DNA of 64,000 nucleotides, from assembly GCA_022616275.1 (NCBI GenBank), contig JAKEFB010000046.1:1-64000 (forward strand), read 5' to 3'. Of this stretch, positions 43,166 to 52,128 are shown one piece after another. Made by a program: the position numbers and the translations under genes. Numbering within the stretch: the first letter of the stretch is position 1; every line of letters begins with the position of its first letter. Source of the DNA: Chloroflexota bacterium. GTDB lineage: Bacteria; Chloroflexota; Anaerolineae; Promineifilales; Promineifilaceae. The notes beneath the pieces were generated by a model that saw only the letters and a program-made list of their open reading frames with translations, was not told the origin of the DNA and did no database searches.

Positions 43166-46100
43166 ATGGTTTCAGCTCGTGTCATTGACGGCCGGTATCA
43201 AATTGAAGATTTCACCAGAGACTTGCTTGGCCAGGGGGGCATGGGTGCCGTTTACCGGGGCCTGGACGTAAAGGTCAACCAGCCAGTAGCCATTAAACAC
43301 CTCAAGCCCGACATCGTTGCCGGCGATCCCGAGCAGGTCGAGCGCTTCGGCCGCGAAGGTGAAGCCCTGCGCCAGCTCAACCACCCCAACATTGTCAAAG
43401 TCCTGGCCACCGTGGAGGAGGACGGCCAGCACTACATCGTCATGGAATACGTCGGCGGCGGCTCGCTGCGCAGCCTGATGGACGCTCAGCCCCAATTACC
43501 TGTGGACCGGGTCATCCAGATTGGCCTGGAGCTGGCCGACGCGCTGACCCGCGCCCACCACCTGCACATCATCCATCGCGACATCAAGCCGGCTAACGTC
43601 TTGCTGGCCGAGGATGGGACGCCGCGCCTGACCGATTTCGGCATTGCCCACATGGGCGACTACAGCCGCATCACCCAGGCCGGCGCGTTGACCGGCACCT
43701 ACACCTACCTCAGCCCGGAGGCCTGCAACGGCGAGGCGCTGGACGCCCGCACCGACATCTGGTCTTTTGGCGTCATGCTGTTCGAGATGCTGGCTGGCCG
43801 CCATCCCTTCGAGGAAAAGCAACTGGCCGCCACCCTGATCGCCATTCTCAACAAACCGACCCCCAACCTGCTGGTCTACCGACCGGACGCGCCGGCCGAC
43901 CTGACCAACCTGATCAATCACATGCTGATCAAAGAACGGGACAATCGCCTGGCCAGCGCCCGCCTGGTAGGGGCCGAGCTGGAAGCTATCCAGCAGGGCG
44001 TGGACACCGCTTCTTTCCGCGCCACCGGCCACACTTCCCGGTTTGCCACGCCCACGCCGGGCAGTCTCCCGCTCCCCCGGCACAACCTGCCAGCCCAGCC
44101 CACACCCTTCGTCGGCCGGGCCGAAGAGCTAAGCGAAATTGCCGGCCGGCTGGCTAACCCCAACTGCCGGCTGTTGACCCTGGTCGGCCCCGGCGGCATC
44201 GGCAAGACCCGGCTGGCCGTCGAGGCCGCCACGGCCGAGCTGGCCCACTACGGCCATGGCGTCTACTTCGTCGCCCTGGCCCCGCTCAGCTCGGCCGATT
44301 CGCTGGTGCCCACGATTGCCGAAGCTCTCGACTTCACCTTTTACCGCAGCGACGACCCCAGCCACGTCGGCCCCGGCCCGCGCGCCCAGCTTCTGGATTA
44401 TCTACGCGAAAAACAGGTCCTGCTGGTCATGGACAACTTTGAACACCTGTTGGCTGGTACAGAGCTGTTGGCAGACGTTCTGGCCAACGCCCCGGCGGCC
44501 AAGCTCCTGGTCACTTCGCGGGAGCGGCTAAACGTCCAGGGCGAGTGGGTGCTGCCGGTCGAGGGCATGCCCTTCCCGGCCGAGGCCGCACCCGATTATC
44601 CCGGCTCCGGGAGCACCGCCTATAGCGCCGTTCAACTGTTCTTGCAGCACGCCCAGCGGTTGGACGCCACTTTTAGCCTGGACACAAATAACGAATCGGC
44701 CGTGGTCCGTATCTGCCAGTTGGTGGCCGGCATGCCCCTGGGCATCGAGCTGGCCGCCTCCTGGCTGCAAATGCTCTCGCCCCAGGAAATTGTCCAGGAG
44801 ATTGAAAACAGCTTCGACTTCCTGGAAACGTCCTGGCGCGACGTGCCGGCCCGCCATCGCAGTTTGCGGGCTGTCTTTGAATATTCCTGGAACCTGCTCC
44901 AACCGGCCGAGCGCGATTTTCTGATCCGGCTGTCGGTGTTCCGGGGTGGCTTCAGCCGCGAGGCCGCCACCCAGGTCGCCGGCGGCGGCCGTCCGGCGGC
45001 TACCCTGTCTCTGTTGTCCTCCCTGGTCAATAAATCGCTGCTGCGCCGCACCCCGGCCAGCCGCTACGAAATCCACGAACTGCTGCGCCAGTTTGCCGCC
45101 GAAAAGCTGGCCGCGCCGCCGGCCGGTGGCCAGCAGAGTATTCAGGACGAGGCCCACGATCGGCACTGCGCCTACACCCTCGACTTCCTGGCAACCAGGC
45201 AGGCGGCCCTCAACAGCAACCGGCAACGGGCCACCCTGGGCGAAATTGAAGCGGAAATTGAAAACGTCCGCGCCGCCTGGCAGTGGGCCATCGGCCAGGG
45301 CCGGGTGGCCGACATTGAAGCTGCCCGGACGGCCCTGGAGAACTTTTGCTGGCTGCGCAACTGGCAGGAAGAAGGGGTCGAGGTATTTAGCCGCGCCGTC
45401 GCCGGCTTGCGGGGTAACCCGGCCGCCGGCGAACAGCTTCTAGCCCGGCTTGGCAACCAGGAGGCCGGTTTCCGCAGCGCCCTGGGACAGTTGGACACGG
45501 CCGCCCGGTTGCTGGAAGAAAACCTGGCTGCGTTCCGCCGGCTAGAAACAGTCAAAGATGAAGCCGACGCCCTGGTCCGGCTGGGCTGGGTGGCCAGCAA
45601 CCGGGGCCAACTGATCGTCGCCCAACGCTTCTTCGAGGAGGGCCTGGCCCTCTTCCGCCAGATTGGCGACCAGAAAGGGATCGCCGATCAAATTTTTCAG
45701 CTCGGCCGGATTGCCAACGAGCATGGCCGCTACGACGACGCCCAGGCGCTGCTAGAAGAGACCATCTCCCTTTACCGCCAAATTGGCGACCAGTTGGCCC
45801 TGGGTAACGCTCTTAACTTCCTCGCCTTCCTCGCCTATCGCCGGGGCGAGCAGGAAAAGGTAGAGCGTTTGGGCCAGGAAAGCCGGCTGATTGCCGAAGC
45901 CTTTAACAACCCGGCCGGCGTGGCCCAGGCTATCCGCCTGTTAGGCACGGCCGCCAACCTGGCCAACGATCACGAGCGGGCGCAAAAACTGAACCGGGAA
46001 TTTCTGGCCATCCACCAGTCAATTGGCAACCGCAACGGTGTGCTCCTGGCCCACATCAACATGAGCCACACCGCCCTGCTGATGGGCGACTACCAGGCGG

Positions 46101-46525
46101 CGCGGGAACATGCCCAGGAGGCCCTGCGGCTAGGCCAGGCGATCAACAACCGCTGGAACCAGATTTACGCTTACAATAACCTGGGCCACGCGCTGCTTAA
46201 GCTAGGCCAGCTTGCCGAAGCCGGGCAGGCGCTGCGCCAGGCGCTGGCCATTGCCCGGGAAATGGGCGCCGTCCCCCTGGCGCTGGAAATCCTGACCGGT
46301 CTGGCCGAGGTCCTCGCTTCCCAGGGCGATCCAGAGCGCGCCCTGGAAGCGCTGGCTTTCGCCAGCCGCCACCCGGCCCTCATCAAAGAGACTGGCAAGC
46401 TCATCCAACCCCTTTGGCAAAAGCTGGTAGACGGCTTACCGGCGGAGAGTATCGCCGCCGCCGAAGCCCGCGCCCAGGCTCGCACTTTGGAGGAGCTATT
46501 TGAAGAGATGGCGGGCGTGGCGTAG
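43166..46525 (+). CDS. Ser/Thr protein kinase fused to STAND-type NTPase and TPR repeats
   Basis: 1119 residues. The Hanks-type kinase (about 10-275) has a Gly-rich loop 'LGQGGMGAVY', K44, the catalytic loop 'HRDIKPANV' (D139), DFG D157, and 'TGTYTYLSPEA'. A linker is followed by an AP-ATPase/STAND module with P-loop GPGGIGKT (341-348), 'LLVMDNFEHLL' and a winged-helix-like segment. TPR-like repeats run from about 700 to the end ('GDQKGIADQIFQLGRIANEH'). No transmembrane segment, unlike PknB. Such fusions act as signal-triggered switches; the target is unknown. Confidence 0.92.
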   Translation: MVSARVIDGRYQIEDFTRDLLGQGGMGAVYRGLDVKVNQPVAIKHLKPDIVAGDPEQVERFGREGEALRQLNHPNIVKVLATVEEDGQHYIVMEYVGGGSLRSLMDAQPQLPVDRVIQIGLELADALTRAHHLHIIHRDIKPANVLLAEDGTPRLTDFGIAHMGDYSRITQAGALTGTYTYLSPEACNGEALDARTDIWSFGVMLFEMLAGRHPFEEKQLAATLIAILNKPTPNLLVYRPDAPADLTNLINHMLIKERDNRLASARLVGAELEAIQQGVDTASFRATGHTSRFATPTPGSLPLPRHNLPAQPTPFVGRAEELSEIAGRLANPNCRLLTLVGPGGIGKTRLAVEAATAELAHYGHGVYFVALAPLSSADSLVPTIAEALDFTFYRSDDPSHVGPGPRAQLLDYLREKQVLLVMDNFEHLLAGTELLADVLANAPAAKLLVTSRERLNVQGEWVLPVEGMPFPAEAAPDYPGSGSTAYSAVQLFLQHAQRLDATFSLDTNNESAVVRICQLVAGMPLGIELAASWLQMLSPQEIVQEIENSFDFLETSWRDVPARHRSLRAVFEYSWNLLQPAERDFLIRLSVFRGGFSREAATQVAGGGRPAATLSLLSSLVNKSLLRRTPASRYEIHELLRQFAAEKLAAPPAGGQQSIQDEAHDRHCAYTLDFLATRQAALNSNRQRATLGEIEAEIENVRAAWQWAIGQGRVADIEAARTALENFCWLRNWQEEGVEVFSRAVAGLRGNPAAGEQLLARLGNQEAGFRSALGQLDTAARLLEENLAAFRRLETVKDEADALVRLGWVASNRGQLIVAQRFFEEGLALFRQIGDQKGIADQIFQLGRIANEHGRYDDAQALLEETISLYRQIGDQLALGNALNFLAFLAYRRGEQEKVERLGQESRLIAEAFNNPAGVAQAIRLLGTAANLANDHERAQKLNREFLAIHQSIGNRNGVLLAHINMSHTALLMGDYQAAREHAQEALRLGQAINNRWNQIYAYNNLGHALLKLGQLAEAGQALRQALAIAREMGAVPLALEILTGLAEVLASQGDPERALEALAFASRHPALIKETGKLIQPLWQKLVDGLPAESIAAAEARAQARTLEELFEEMAGVA

Positions 46526-46577
46526 AACAATTCTGGAAAATTGTCCTACCTGGAACAATTTTGGAAAATTGCTCTAC
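46522..46577 (+). terminator. Doubled AT-rich hairpin between convergent genes
   Basis: Two direct copies of a 28-base unit (46,522-46,549 and 46,550-46,577), each with ACAATT/AATTGT-type pairing. They fill the gap between the kinase-STAND stop and the anti-sigma stop. Confidence 0.55.
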
Positions 46578-47303
46578 TTAGGGGTTATGCAAGGATCCAT
46601 CCAGGACTGGCTCGCCGGTTGGATAGGGACTGCCTTCGGCCGGCTCGATAGTGACGCGGACGGCCGAGTATTCTAGTAAGGAATCAGGCGCTTCGATCCG
46701 TAGCCCCCTATAACCGCTCTCATCCACGGCGAAGAGCCCGCCACTGGTAGTCTCCCCATTGCGGACCAGCCACACCTGGTATTGCTGCTCCGGCTCCAAT
46801 AATGGCATGGCATCCACGACCATGGCCCCGTTGGCGCCGTCGGCGCTGATGATGACGAACCCGCTGGCCTGGGGGGCCACGTCGGTACTGTGCAGGGCAA
46901 TCGCCCGCATCCCTTGAGGTCCGATGAGGAGTTCTAAGCGATCGATCCGCTGCCAGAGCAGCAGATTGGCAACGGCCAGGGCCACGATTAACAGGAGCGC
47001 GACCATGGCCCAGCCCGGCCGGAGACGTTGTTGGAAGGGCCATCGGGCGGCTTGAGGGCCAGCAAGGCTCGCCGGCCGCAACTCCTGGACCCGGTCCATC
47101 AATTGGCGCTTCAAATCGGGTGGCGGGGCCGCATCCGGCGCGGTCAGCGCCAGTTGTTCCACAACCGCCTGGAAGAGGTTCAGCTCACTCCGGCAGAGGG
47201 TACAACTGGCCAGATGTTCGGCCACGCGCCGGGTCTCAGCTTCATCGAGGCAGCCGAGGGCATAAGCCGGCAGCGATTCAAGAATGTGGGTCTCGTCTGG
47301 CAT
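46578..47303 (-). CDS. Membrane anti-sigma factor (RskA-like, zinc-binding)
   Basis: 241 residues. The N-terminal anti-sigma domain carries the H-x3-C-x2-C zinc motif (H30, C34, C37 in 'HLASCTLC'). One transmembrane helix follows at about 95-118 ('MVALLLIVALAVANLLLW'), then an extracytoplasmic RskA-type domain ('YQVWLVRNGETTSGGLFAVD'). It would hold the ECF sigma factor encoded 69 bp upstream and release it on an envelope signal through proteolysis. Gene order sigma then anti-sigma is usual. Confidence 0.93.
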   Translation of the reverse strand: MPDETHILESLPAYALGCLDEAETRRVAEHLASCTLCRSELNLFQAVVEQLALTAPDAAPPPDLKRQLMDRVQELRPASLAGPQAARWPFQQRLRPGWAMVALLLIVALAVANLLLWQRIDRLELLIGPQGMRAIALHSTDVAPQASGFVIISADGANGAMVVDAMPLLEPEQQYQVWLVRNGETTSGGLFAVDESGYRGLRIEAPDSLLEYSAVRVTIEPAEGSPYPTGEPVLDGSLHNP

Positions 47304-47372
47304 ACAAAGTCCTTATCACTTCTTATTATGATAGTACGCAGTCAAAGCGCTTTCAGATTCATCGAGTGACGG

Positions 47373-47936
47373 CTATTCCTCTGGCAACATCTTCCTGAGT
47401 TTCTGCATGGCCAGCCGGATACGCGTTTTGATGGTTCCCAGCGGCTGCTTTAACGCTTCGGCGATCTGGTGGTGGGTATAGCCCTTGAAGTAAGCCAGGG
47501 CCAGGGCCTGCTGCTGTTCGGCCGGCAATTGGGCGACCGCTGCCCGAACGCGTTGGTACTTCAAAGAAAGTTCCACGCGTTCTTCCAGTTCACGGGCGGC
47601 CGGCCCGGCCGGCAGTGCTATCTCATCCCAACTCACGCTATGGGCTTCTGATCGCGAGTTTTGCCGGCGCAGGACATCAATCGCATGATGGCGGGTAATG
47701 GCCGTCAGCCAGGTACTTACCCTGGCTTGCTCCGCACGATACGTCCCGGCCCGTTGCCAGACATGGACAAATACGTCCAGCGTGATCTCGCCGGCCGTCG
47801 CCCGGTCGCCAATAATTGCTAATGCTACACTGAACACAACACGATTGTACCGGTCATACAATTCACCCAATGCGTTAGTTTGGGCCTGGGCGATCAACCT
47901 TATTAAGGTCGCATCATCTTGCATCGAGTAATTCAT
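47373..47936 (-). CDS. ECF-type RNA polymerase sigma factor (SigK-like)
   Basis: 187 residues: sigma-2 region (about 20-90, 'LGELYDRYNRVVFSVAL', 'FVHVWQRAGTY', 'STWLTAITRHHAIDVLRR') and sigma-4 region (about 125-182, 'LPAEQQQALALAYFKGYTHH', 'GTIKTRIRLAMQKLR'). Paired with the zinc anti-sigma factor downstream. A TATAAT at 48,059-48,054 lies about 118 bp upstream on the same strand, and an interspersed repeat copy is in the leader. Confidence 0.95.
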   Translation of the reverse strand: MNYSMQDDATLIRLIAQAQTNALGELYDRYNRVVFSVALAIIGDRATAGEITLDVFVHVWQRAGTYRAEQARVSTWLTAITRHHAIDVLRRQNSRSEAHSVSWDEIALPAGPAARELEERVELSLKYQRVRAAVAQLPAEQQQALALAYFKGYTHHQIAEALKQPLGTIKTRIRLAMQKLRKMLPEE

Positions 47937-47975
47937 TTAAATCCCGTTAAAGCCAAGCCAACGAATTCTGTCTCC

Positions 47976-48007
47976 GTCGGGCTATGGCCGGTCTCTGACC
48001 GCGCCAC
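47976..48007 (-). repeat. Interspersed palindromic repeat, copy 3 (inverted)
   Basis: On the minus strand GGCGCGGTC, AGA, GACCGGCCATAGCC matches the core of the elements at 1245 and 13,698; the flanking part differs. It lies in the leader of the sigma-factor gene. Confidence 0.45.
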
Positions 48008-48053
48008 CCCTACCTTTCGCCACCCTTCTCCCGCCTGGTTGCGCCAGCAACCC

Positions 48054-48059
48054 ATTATA
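48054..48059 (-). promoter_or_regulatory. -10 box for the ECF sigma gene
   Basis: TATAAT on the minus strand in the 214-bp divergent gap. The predicted start is near 48,047, giving a leader of about 110 bases. The -35 is not clear. Confidence 0.4.
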
Positions 48060-48150
48060 GCAGCAATAGCGACTTTTGAATCCCTCTCGTTTCCATTGCC
48101 CATAGCCGAGGCTTCTTTCCACTGCTAAAATATTCGTTGTCTGGCAAGAG

Positions 48151-48915
48151 GTGGAGAGAAGAAAAGGCAAGGTGACGACCGTGGACCAGGTGGTGGACAT
48201 TTTGGTGGTAGAAGATGAGCCGGCCATTGCCGACGTGGTCAGCCTCTATTTGCAGCGTGAGGGCTGGTCGGTGCGGGTGGCGCGGGACGGGCAGGAGGCA
48301 TTGGAGGCCATTGACCTGCGCCGGCCGGACCTGGCTATCCTCGACCTGAACCTGCCCCGGGTGCATGGACTGGAGATTTTGCGCCGGCTGCGTAACCATC
48401 CGCCCCGCGACATGTCGCGGGGCGACGTGCTGGTGGTCATTCTCACCGACCGGAGCGAGGAGCGGGACCGCATCCAGGGGTTGGAAATGGGGGCGGACGA
48501 CTACGTGGCCAAGCCTTTCTCCACGGCCGAGCTGGTGTCGCGGGTAAAAGCGCTGCTGCGCCGGGCCAGGTGGGGGCCGGCAGCCGGCGCGCCGGAAAAG
48601 CGGCCGTTGCAATTTGGCCAACTGATGATTGATCCCCTGACGCGAACGGTGCGGGTAGAGGGGCAAGAAGTCAGCCTGACGGTGACGGAATTTGAACTGC
48701 TCCACTTCCTGGCCCGCCATCCCCGGCAGGTCTTCACCCGTGAACAGCTCCTGGAGAGCGTTTGGGGCTACAACGAGCCGCTGGACGCCAGGACGGTGTA
48801 CGTCCACGTTCGCCGCCTACGGCAGAAGATTGAGAGCGACCCCAGCCGGCCGGCCTGGCTGCAGACGGTCTGGGGAACGGGGTATAAGTTTGAGCCAAGT
48901 GACAGCGCACCCTGA
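48151..48915 (+). CDS. OmpR/PhoB-family response regulator
   Basis: About 250 residues: receiver with 'LVVEDEPAIADVV', Asp in 'ILDLNLPRVHG' and Lys in 'DYVAKPFSTAEL'; a winged-helix output with 'LTVTEFELLHFLARHPRQVF', 'TREQLLESVWGY' and 'RTVYVHVRRLRQKIE'. It is the only DNA-binding two-component regulator in the window. The start is uncertain: GTG at 48,151, 48,172 or 48,181 are all in frame, and the last puts the receiver strand nearest the N-terminus. TAAAAT at 48,126-48,131 is a possible -10. The partner kinase is not obvious; the soluble kinase at 49,888 is near. Confidence 0.92.
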   Translation: MERRKGKVTTVDQVVDILVVEDEPAIADVVSLYLQREGWSVRVARDGQEALEAIDLRRPDLAILDLNLPRVHGLEILRRLRNHPPRDMSRGDVLVVILTDRSEERDRIQGLEMGADDYVAKPFSTAELVSRVKALLRRARWGPAAGAPEKRPLQFGQLMIDPLTRTVRVEGQEVSLTVTEFELLHFLARHPRQVFTREQLLESVWGYNEPLDARTVYVHVRRLRQKIESDPSRPAWLQTVWGTGYKFEPSDSAP

Positions 48916-48932
48916 CCAGGGCGCGCTGTCAC
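48899..48932 (+). terminator. 16-bp hairpin between convergent genes
   Basis: GTGACAGCGCACCCTG pairs with CAGGGCGCGCTGTCAC (one G-U) around AC. It overlaps the regulator's last codons and ends one base before the SDR stop, so it suits a two-way terminator. Confidence 0.6.
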
Positions 48933-48933
48933 C

Positions 48934-49653
48934 CTAGCTGCGGCCGTAAACGGGGATGGCCGCGCCGTGGATGTCGCGGGCTGCAGCGGAGGCCAGGAAG
49001 AGAATGACGCCAGCCAGCGACTCTGGCTGGACCCAACGGCCGAAGTCGGCCTTGGGCGAAGCCTGGCGGTTCTGGGGCGTGTCTATCGTCCCCGGCAAGA
49101 TGCAGTTGACGTTGATGCCGCTGTCCTTGAGTTCGGCCGCCATGCTTTCCGTCAGGCGAAGGACGGCGGCTTTGCTGGCGCTATAGAAGGCGGCGTTCGC
49201 GTCGCCGTGCAGCCCCGGCCGGGCAGAGATGGAGACAATTTTGCCAGCCTGGCGTTTGAGCATGGTCGGGATCACGGCCCGGCAGGCAGTAATGACCGAG
49301 CGGGCGTTGAGGTTGAAGAGGAAGTCCAACGTTTCCAACGGCGTTTCGTGGAGGGGCGTCCCGGCGCGGTAGCCGCCGGCCGTGTTGACCAATACGTCTA
49401 TGCGGCCGAAACGGTCAAAGGCCGCAGCGGCCATCGCTTCCACGGCGGCTACGTCGGTCAAATCGGTGGAGTGGGCCAGCAGGTGATCGGGCGATCCGGC
49501 CAGTTCCGGGAAGGCGCGTTCCAGCCGGTCTGGAGTGCCCCGGTCTACCAGGACCAGCCTGGCCCCGGCAACGTGGAAGGCGCTGGTCACGGCGCTGCCC
49601 AGGTTTCCCACTGCGCCGGTGATGACGACGACCTGGTTCGAGAAATCAAACAT
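48934..49653 (-). CDS. Short-chain dehydrogenase/reductase
   Basis: 239 residues, classical SDR: nucleotide motif TGAVGNLG near 13-20, 'VLVNTAGG' (NNAG region with Thr instead of Asn-Ala), Ser in 'SISARPG', catalytic 'YSASK', and '[13 protein letters not shown]'. The end '[11 protein letters not shown]' is the usual last strand. The acidic residue after the second strand ('VLVDRG') suggests NAD(H). The substrate is unknown. It reads toward the OmpR-type regulator gene. Confidence 0.92.
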   Translation of the reverse strand: MFDFSNQVVVITGAVGNLGSAVTSAFHVAGARLVLVDRGTPDRLERAFPELAGSPDHLLAHSTDLTDVAAVEAMAAAAFDRFGRIDVLVNTAGGYRAGTPLHETPLETLDFLFNLNARSVITACRAVIPTMLKRQAGKIVSISARPGLHGDANAAFYSASKAAVLRLTESMAAELKDSGINVNCILPGTIDTPQNRQASPKADFGRWVQPESLAGVILFLASAAARDIHGAAIPVYGRS

Positions 49654-49811
49654 AGTGTCTCTCCTTATGGGACGCTGATTCAGGCAGATGGCGCTGATTT
49701 AAGATCGCGAATAACGCAAATAGGCGAATGGCGCGAATATTTTAAATATCATAAGGATTATAGGGGAGAGTTCTTACGGCCGGTAGAATTAATTTTTACA
49801 GTTCGCTTACG

Positions 49812-49840
49812 GTAGAGACGTTGCAATGCAACGTCTCTAC
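49812..49840 (+). repeat. Palindromic repeat GTAGAGACGTTGCA / TGCAACGTCTCTAC
   Basis: Two 14-base arms around a single A, in the divergent gap between the SDR and the next kinase. The same palindrome is, as I recall, a common dispersed repeat in cyanobacterial and other multicellular-phylum genomes. Confidence 0.65.
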
Positions 49841-49849
49841 AATGGAAGA

Positions 49850-49879
49850 TTGCGTTGCGCTTTTCTCTTGCCGTATAAT
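49850..49879 (+). promoter_or_regulatory. Promoter with -10 box eight bases before ATG (leaderless candidate)
   Basis: TTGCGT (49,850-49,855), an 18-bp spacer, TATAAT (49,874-49,879), eight bases, then ATG 49,888. No ribosome-binding site fits in the gap. Confidence 0.6.
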
Positions 49880-49887
49880 CATCTGTA

Positions 49888-51297
49888 ATGTCACTCCCTG
49901 TATCTTCGTCTGACGATTGGTTGTCCCTGATCCACGAACTTGAACTCCTCTCGGCTGGAAAGGAGCTGGACCTGCTGCTGCGAAAGGCACTGGCGCTGTT
50001 GGAGAAGGCCGGCGAAATGCAAGAGGCCGAGGAGATGCTGCGGACAATTTCGGCCGGGACGGCCGCCGTAACCGGCGCCGATTTCTTCCGCTTGCTGGTC
50101 CGCCACCTGGCCGACGTGATGCGGGTCAATTCGGCTTTTATCACCGAATGCACCGACAAGACGATGACGCGGGTCCGCACCCTGGCCTTCCTGGAAGACA
50201 ACGATTTTCTCGACAATATGGAATATGACCTGGAGGGGACGGCCTGCGAAGGGGTGATCGCCGGCTCGATCTGCTACTATTCGGCCCGCGTCCACGAAAT
50301 GTTCCCCAAGGAAGAGGGAGTGGAATCTTACCTGGGAGTACCGGTCCACAACACCACCGGAGAAATCCTGGGCCACCTGGCCATTATTGATATTAAACCG
50401 ATGCCCCCCGTCCTGGAGCCACACCGCCTGGCCATTTTGCAGATTTTTGCCGCCCGGGCCGGGGCAGAGCTGGACCGCCTGCGGACCCTGGCGGCACTGC
50501 AGCGGGCTAAGGACGATCTCGAGGTGCGGGTGGTCGAGCGGACGGCCGAGCTATCCCAGGCCAACAGGGCACTGCGGCAGGAAATTACTGAGCGGCAGCG
50601 GATGGAAGCTGAACGAGAAAGGCTGATTGACGAACTGGACGCCTTTGCCCACACCGTGGCCCACGACCTGAAAAACCCGCTGACCGGCATCCTGGCTTAC
50701 GGCGAGCTGCTGCAAACCGATTGGGCGACTGAGACCGACCGGCAGCGGGCGGCGGCCGGTATCCTAAAAAATGGCCAGAAGATGAGCGCGATTATTAAGG
50801 AACTGCTGACGCTGGCCGAAATGCGGCAGGTCGAAGAAGTTGCCTGGCAGCCCCTGGATATGGACCGCATCGTTCGTGAGGCGCAGCAGCGGCTGGAGCA
50901 CGCCATTGAGGCCGGCCAGGCCAGGATTGTCCGGCCGGCCGCCTGGCCGGCTGCCCTGGGATACGCGCCCTGGGTGGAGGAAGTGTGGGCCAATTACCTG
51001 AGCAACGGCCTGAAGTACGGCGGCCGGCCGCCCAGGCTGGAGCTGGGCGGAACGGCCCAGCCGGACGGGATGGTCCGTTTTTGGGTGCGAGACAACGGCC
51101 AGGGCCTGGCGGCCGAGGAGCAGGCTCGCCGCTTTAGGCCCTTTACCCGGCTGAACCAGGTCCAGGTGACCGGCCACGGCCTGGGCCTGTCTATCGTCCA
51201 GCGGATTGTCTCCCGCCTGGGCGGCCAGGTCGGCGTGGAGAGCGAGCCGGGGCAGGGTAGCGTTTTTTATTTTACCTTGCCGGCCGCCGGGAGGTAG
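49888..51297 (+). CDS. GAF-domain soluble histidine kinase
   Basis: 469 residues: an N-terminal helix, a GAF domain (about 45-205) with the block 'TACEGVIAGSICYY', a coiled coil, HisKA with H259 in 'HTVAHDLKNPLTGI', and HATPase ('NYLSNGLKYGG', 'DNGQGLAAE', 'GHGLGLSIVQRI'). The GAF block, two Cys eight residues apart, is also in the kinase at 61,843. The catalytic part resembles the kinase at 30,000. The start is supported by the leaderless promoter. Confidence 0.92.
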   Translation: MSLPVSSSDDWLSLIHELELLSAGKELDLLLRKALALLEKAGEMQEAEEMLRTISAGTAAVTGADFFRLLVRHLADVMRVNSAFITECTDKTMTRVRTLAFLEDNDFLDNMEYDLEGTACEGVIAGSICYYSARVHEMFPKEEGVESYLGVPVHNTTGEILGHLAIIDIKPMPPVLEPHRLAILQIFAARAGAELDRLRTLAALQRAKDDLEVRVVERTAELSQANRALRQEITERQRMEAERERLIDELDAFAHTVAHDLKNPLTGILAYGELLQTDWATETDRQRAAAGILKNGQKMSAIIKELLTLAEMRQVEEVAWQPLDMDRIVREAQQRLEHAIEAGQARIVRPAAWPAALGYAPWVEEVWANYLSNGLKYGGRPPRLELGGTAQPDGMVRFWVRDNGQGLAAEEQARRFRPFTRLNQVQVTGHGLGLSIVQRIVSRLGGQVGVESEPGQGSVFYFTLPAAGR

Positions 51298-51340
51298 GAC
51301 GACGGACGACAGACGCGTGTCCAGGGCGAAGCCTGGACCA
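51298..51340 (+). repeat. GACGACG units plus CCAGG-GCGAAG-CCTGG palindrome
   Basis: Three 7-base units (GACGACG, GACGACA, GACGCGT) run into a palindrome with TCCAGG and CCTGGA arms around GCGAAG (51,319-51,340). The palindrome recurs at 58,393-58,413 as TTCAGG/CCTGAA with the same GCGAAG loop: arms changed together, loop kept. Confidence 0.65.
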
Positions 51341-51364
51341 GCGATAGGTGGTGATAGTCAGGCG

Positions 51365-52018
51365 ATGATCTGTCCAGCTTGTCGCCAGGAGAGAGCTGCC
51401 GGGGATTTTTTGCCCGGGGCCGTGCTGCCGGAGGGCGCGGCCGCGGCTGTGGCCCAAAAACACCCGCACTGGTCGCGGCAGGAGGTCGTGTGCCGGGTGT
51501 GCGCCAACGAAGGTAAGGCCGATTACCTGCAAGGGCGGCTGGAAGCGGCAATGGGGCCGCTGTCGGCTGACGAGATGACGGTGGTAGAGAGTATTCGCCA
51601 GGAAATGCCGCTGGCGACTAACGAAAACGTCCTGGCTGAAAAGCGGCTGCACTGGAACGAGCGGGTGGCCGACCGGGTGGCGGCGGTGGTTGGAAGCTGG
51701 TACTTCTCCGGGGGAATCATCCTTTTCCTGGTGTCCTGGATTGGCGCCAATGTCCTCTGGCGGCCGTTTGAGCCATACCCGGTCATTATCCTGGCGGTTA
51801 TCAGCGCCGTTCTAGGCTCGCTGGCGGCTATCCAGGGGCCGATTATCCTGATGAGCCAGCGCCGCCAGCTCAAGCGCGACCGGCTGCGGGCGGACAACGA
51901 TTACCAGGTGAACCTGAAGGCCGAGCTGGAAATCGAGTACCTGCATGAGAAGCTAGACCGGCTCGCGGCTTACCAGCAGGCGCGGTCAGGAGACCGGCCT
52001 GAGCGGTTAAACTCTTAA
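51365..52018 (+). CDS. DUF1003 membrane protein with N-terminal zinc-ribbon-like segment
   Basis: 217 residues. The N-terminal 'CPACRQ' and 'CRVCANEGK' pairs suggest a zinc ribbon. The DUF1003 core is clear: 'VADRVAAVVGSWYFSGG', a first membrane helix, 'RPFEPYPVIIL', a second helix, then 'GPIILMSQRRQLKRDRL' and 'LKAELEIEYLHEKLDRL'. The family has no established function. The ATG at 51,365 starts directly at the zinc-ribbon motif; earlier in-frame codons lie inside the kinase gene and repeat. Confidence 0.88.
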   Translation: MICPACRQERAAGDFLPGAVLPEGAAAAVAQKHPHWSRQEVVCRVCANEGKADYLQGRLEAAMGPLSADEMTVVESIRQEMPLATNENVLAEKRLHWNERVADRVAAVVGSWYFSGGIILFLVSWIGANVLWRPFEPYPVIILAVISAVLGSLAAIQGPIILMSQRRQLKRDRLRADNDYQVNLKAELEIEYLHEKLDRLAAYQQARSGDRPERLNS

Positions 52019-52128
52019 GCATTTTGTAAAAAGTCACCAAGAGTTCTGTAAAAACCGTGGCCTATACTCCCGTTCATGCCTGAGCCGACGAAGACGATCC
52101 TGGCTGTCTATCTGAGTAGGAGACACGA

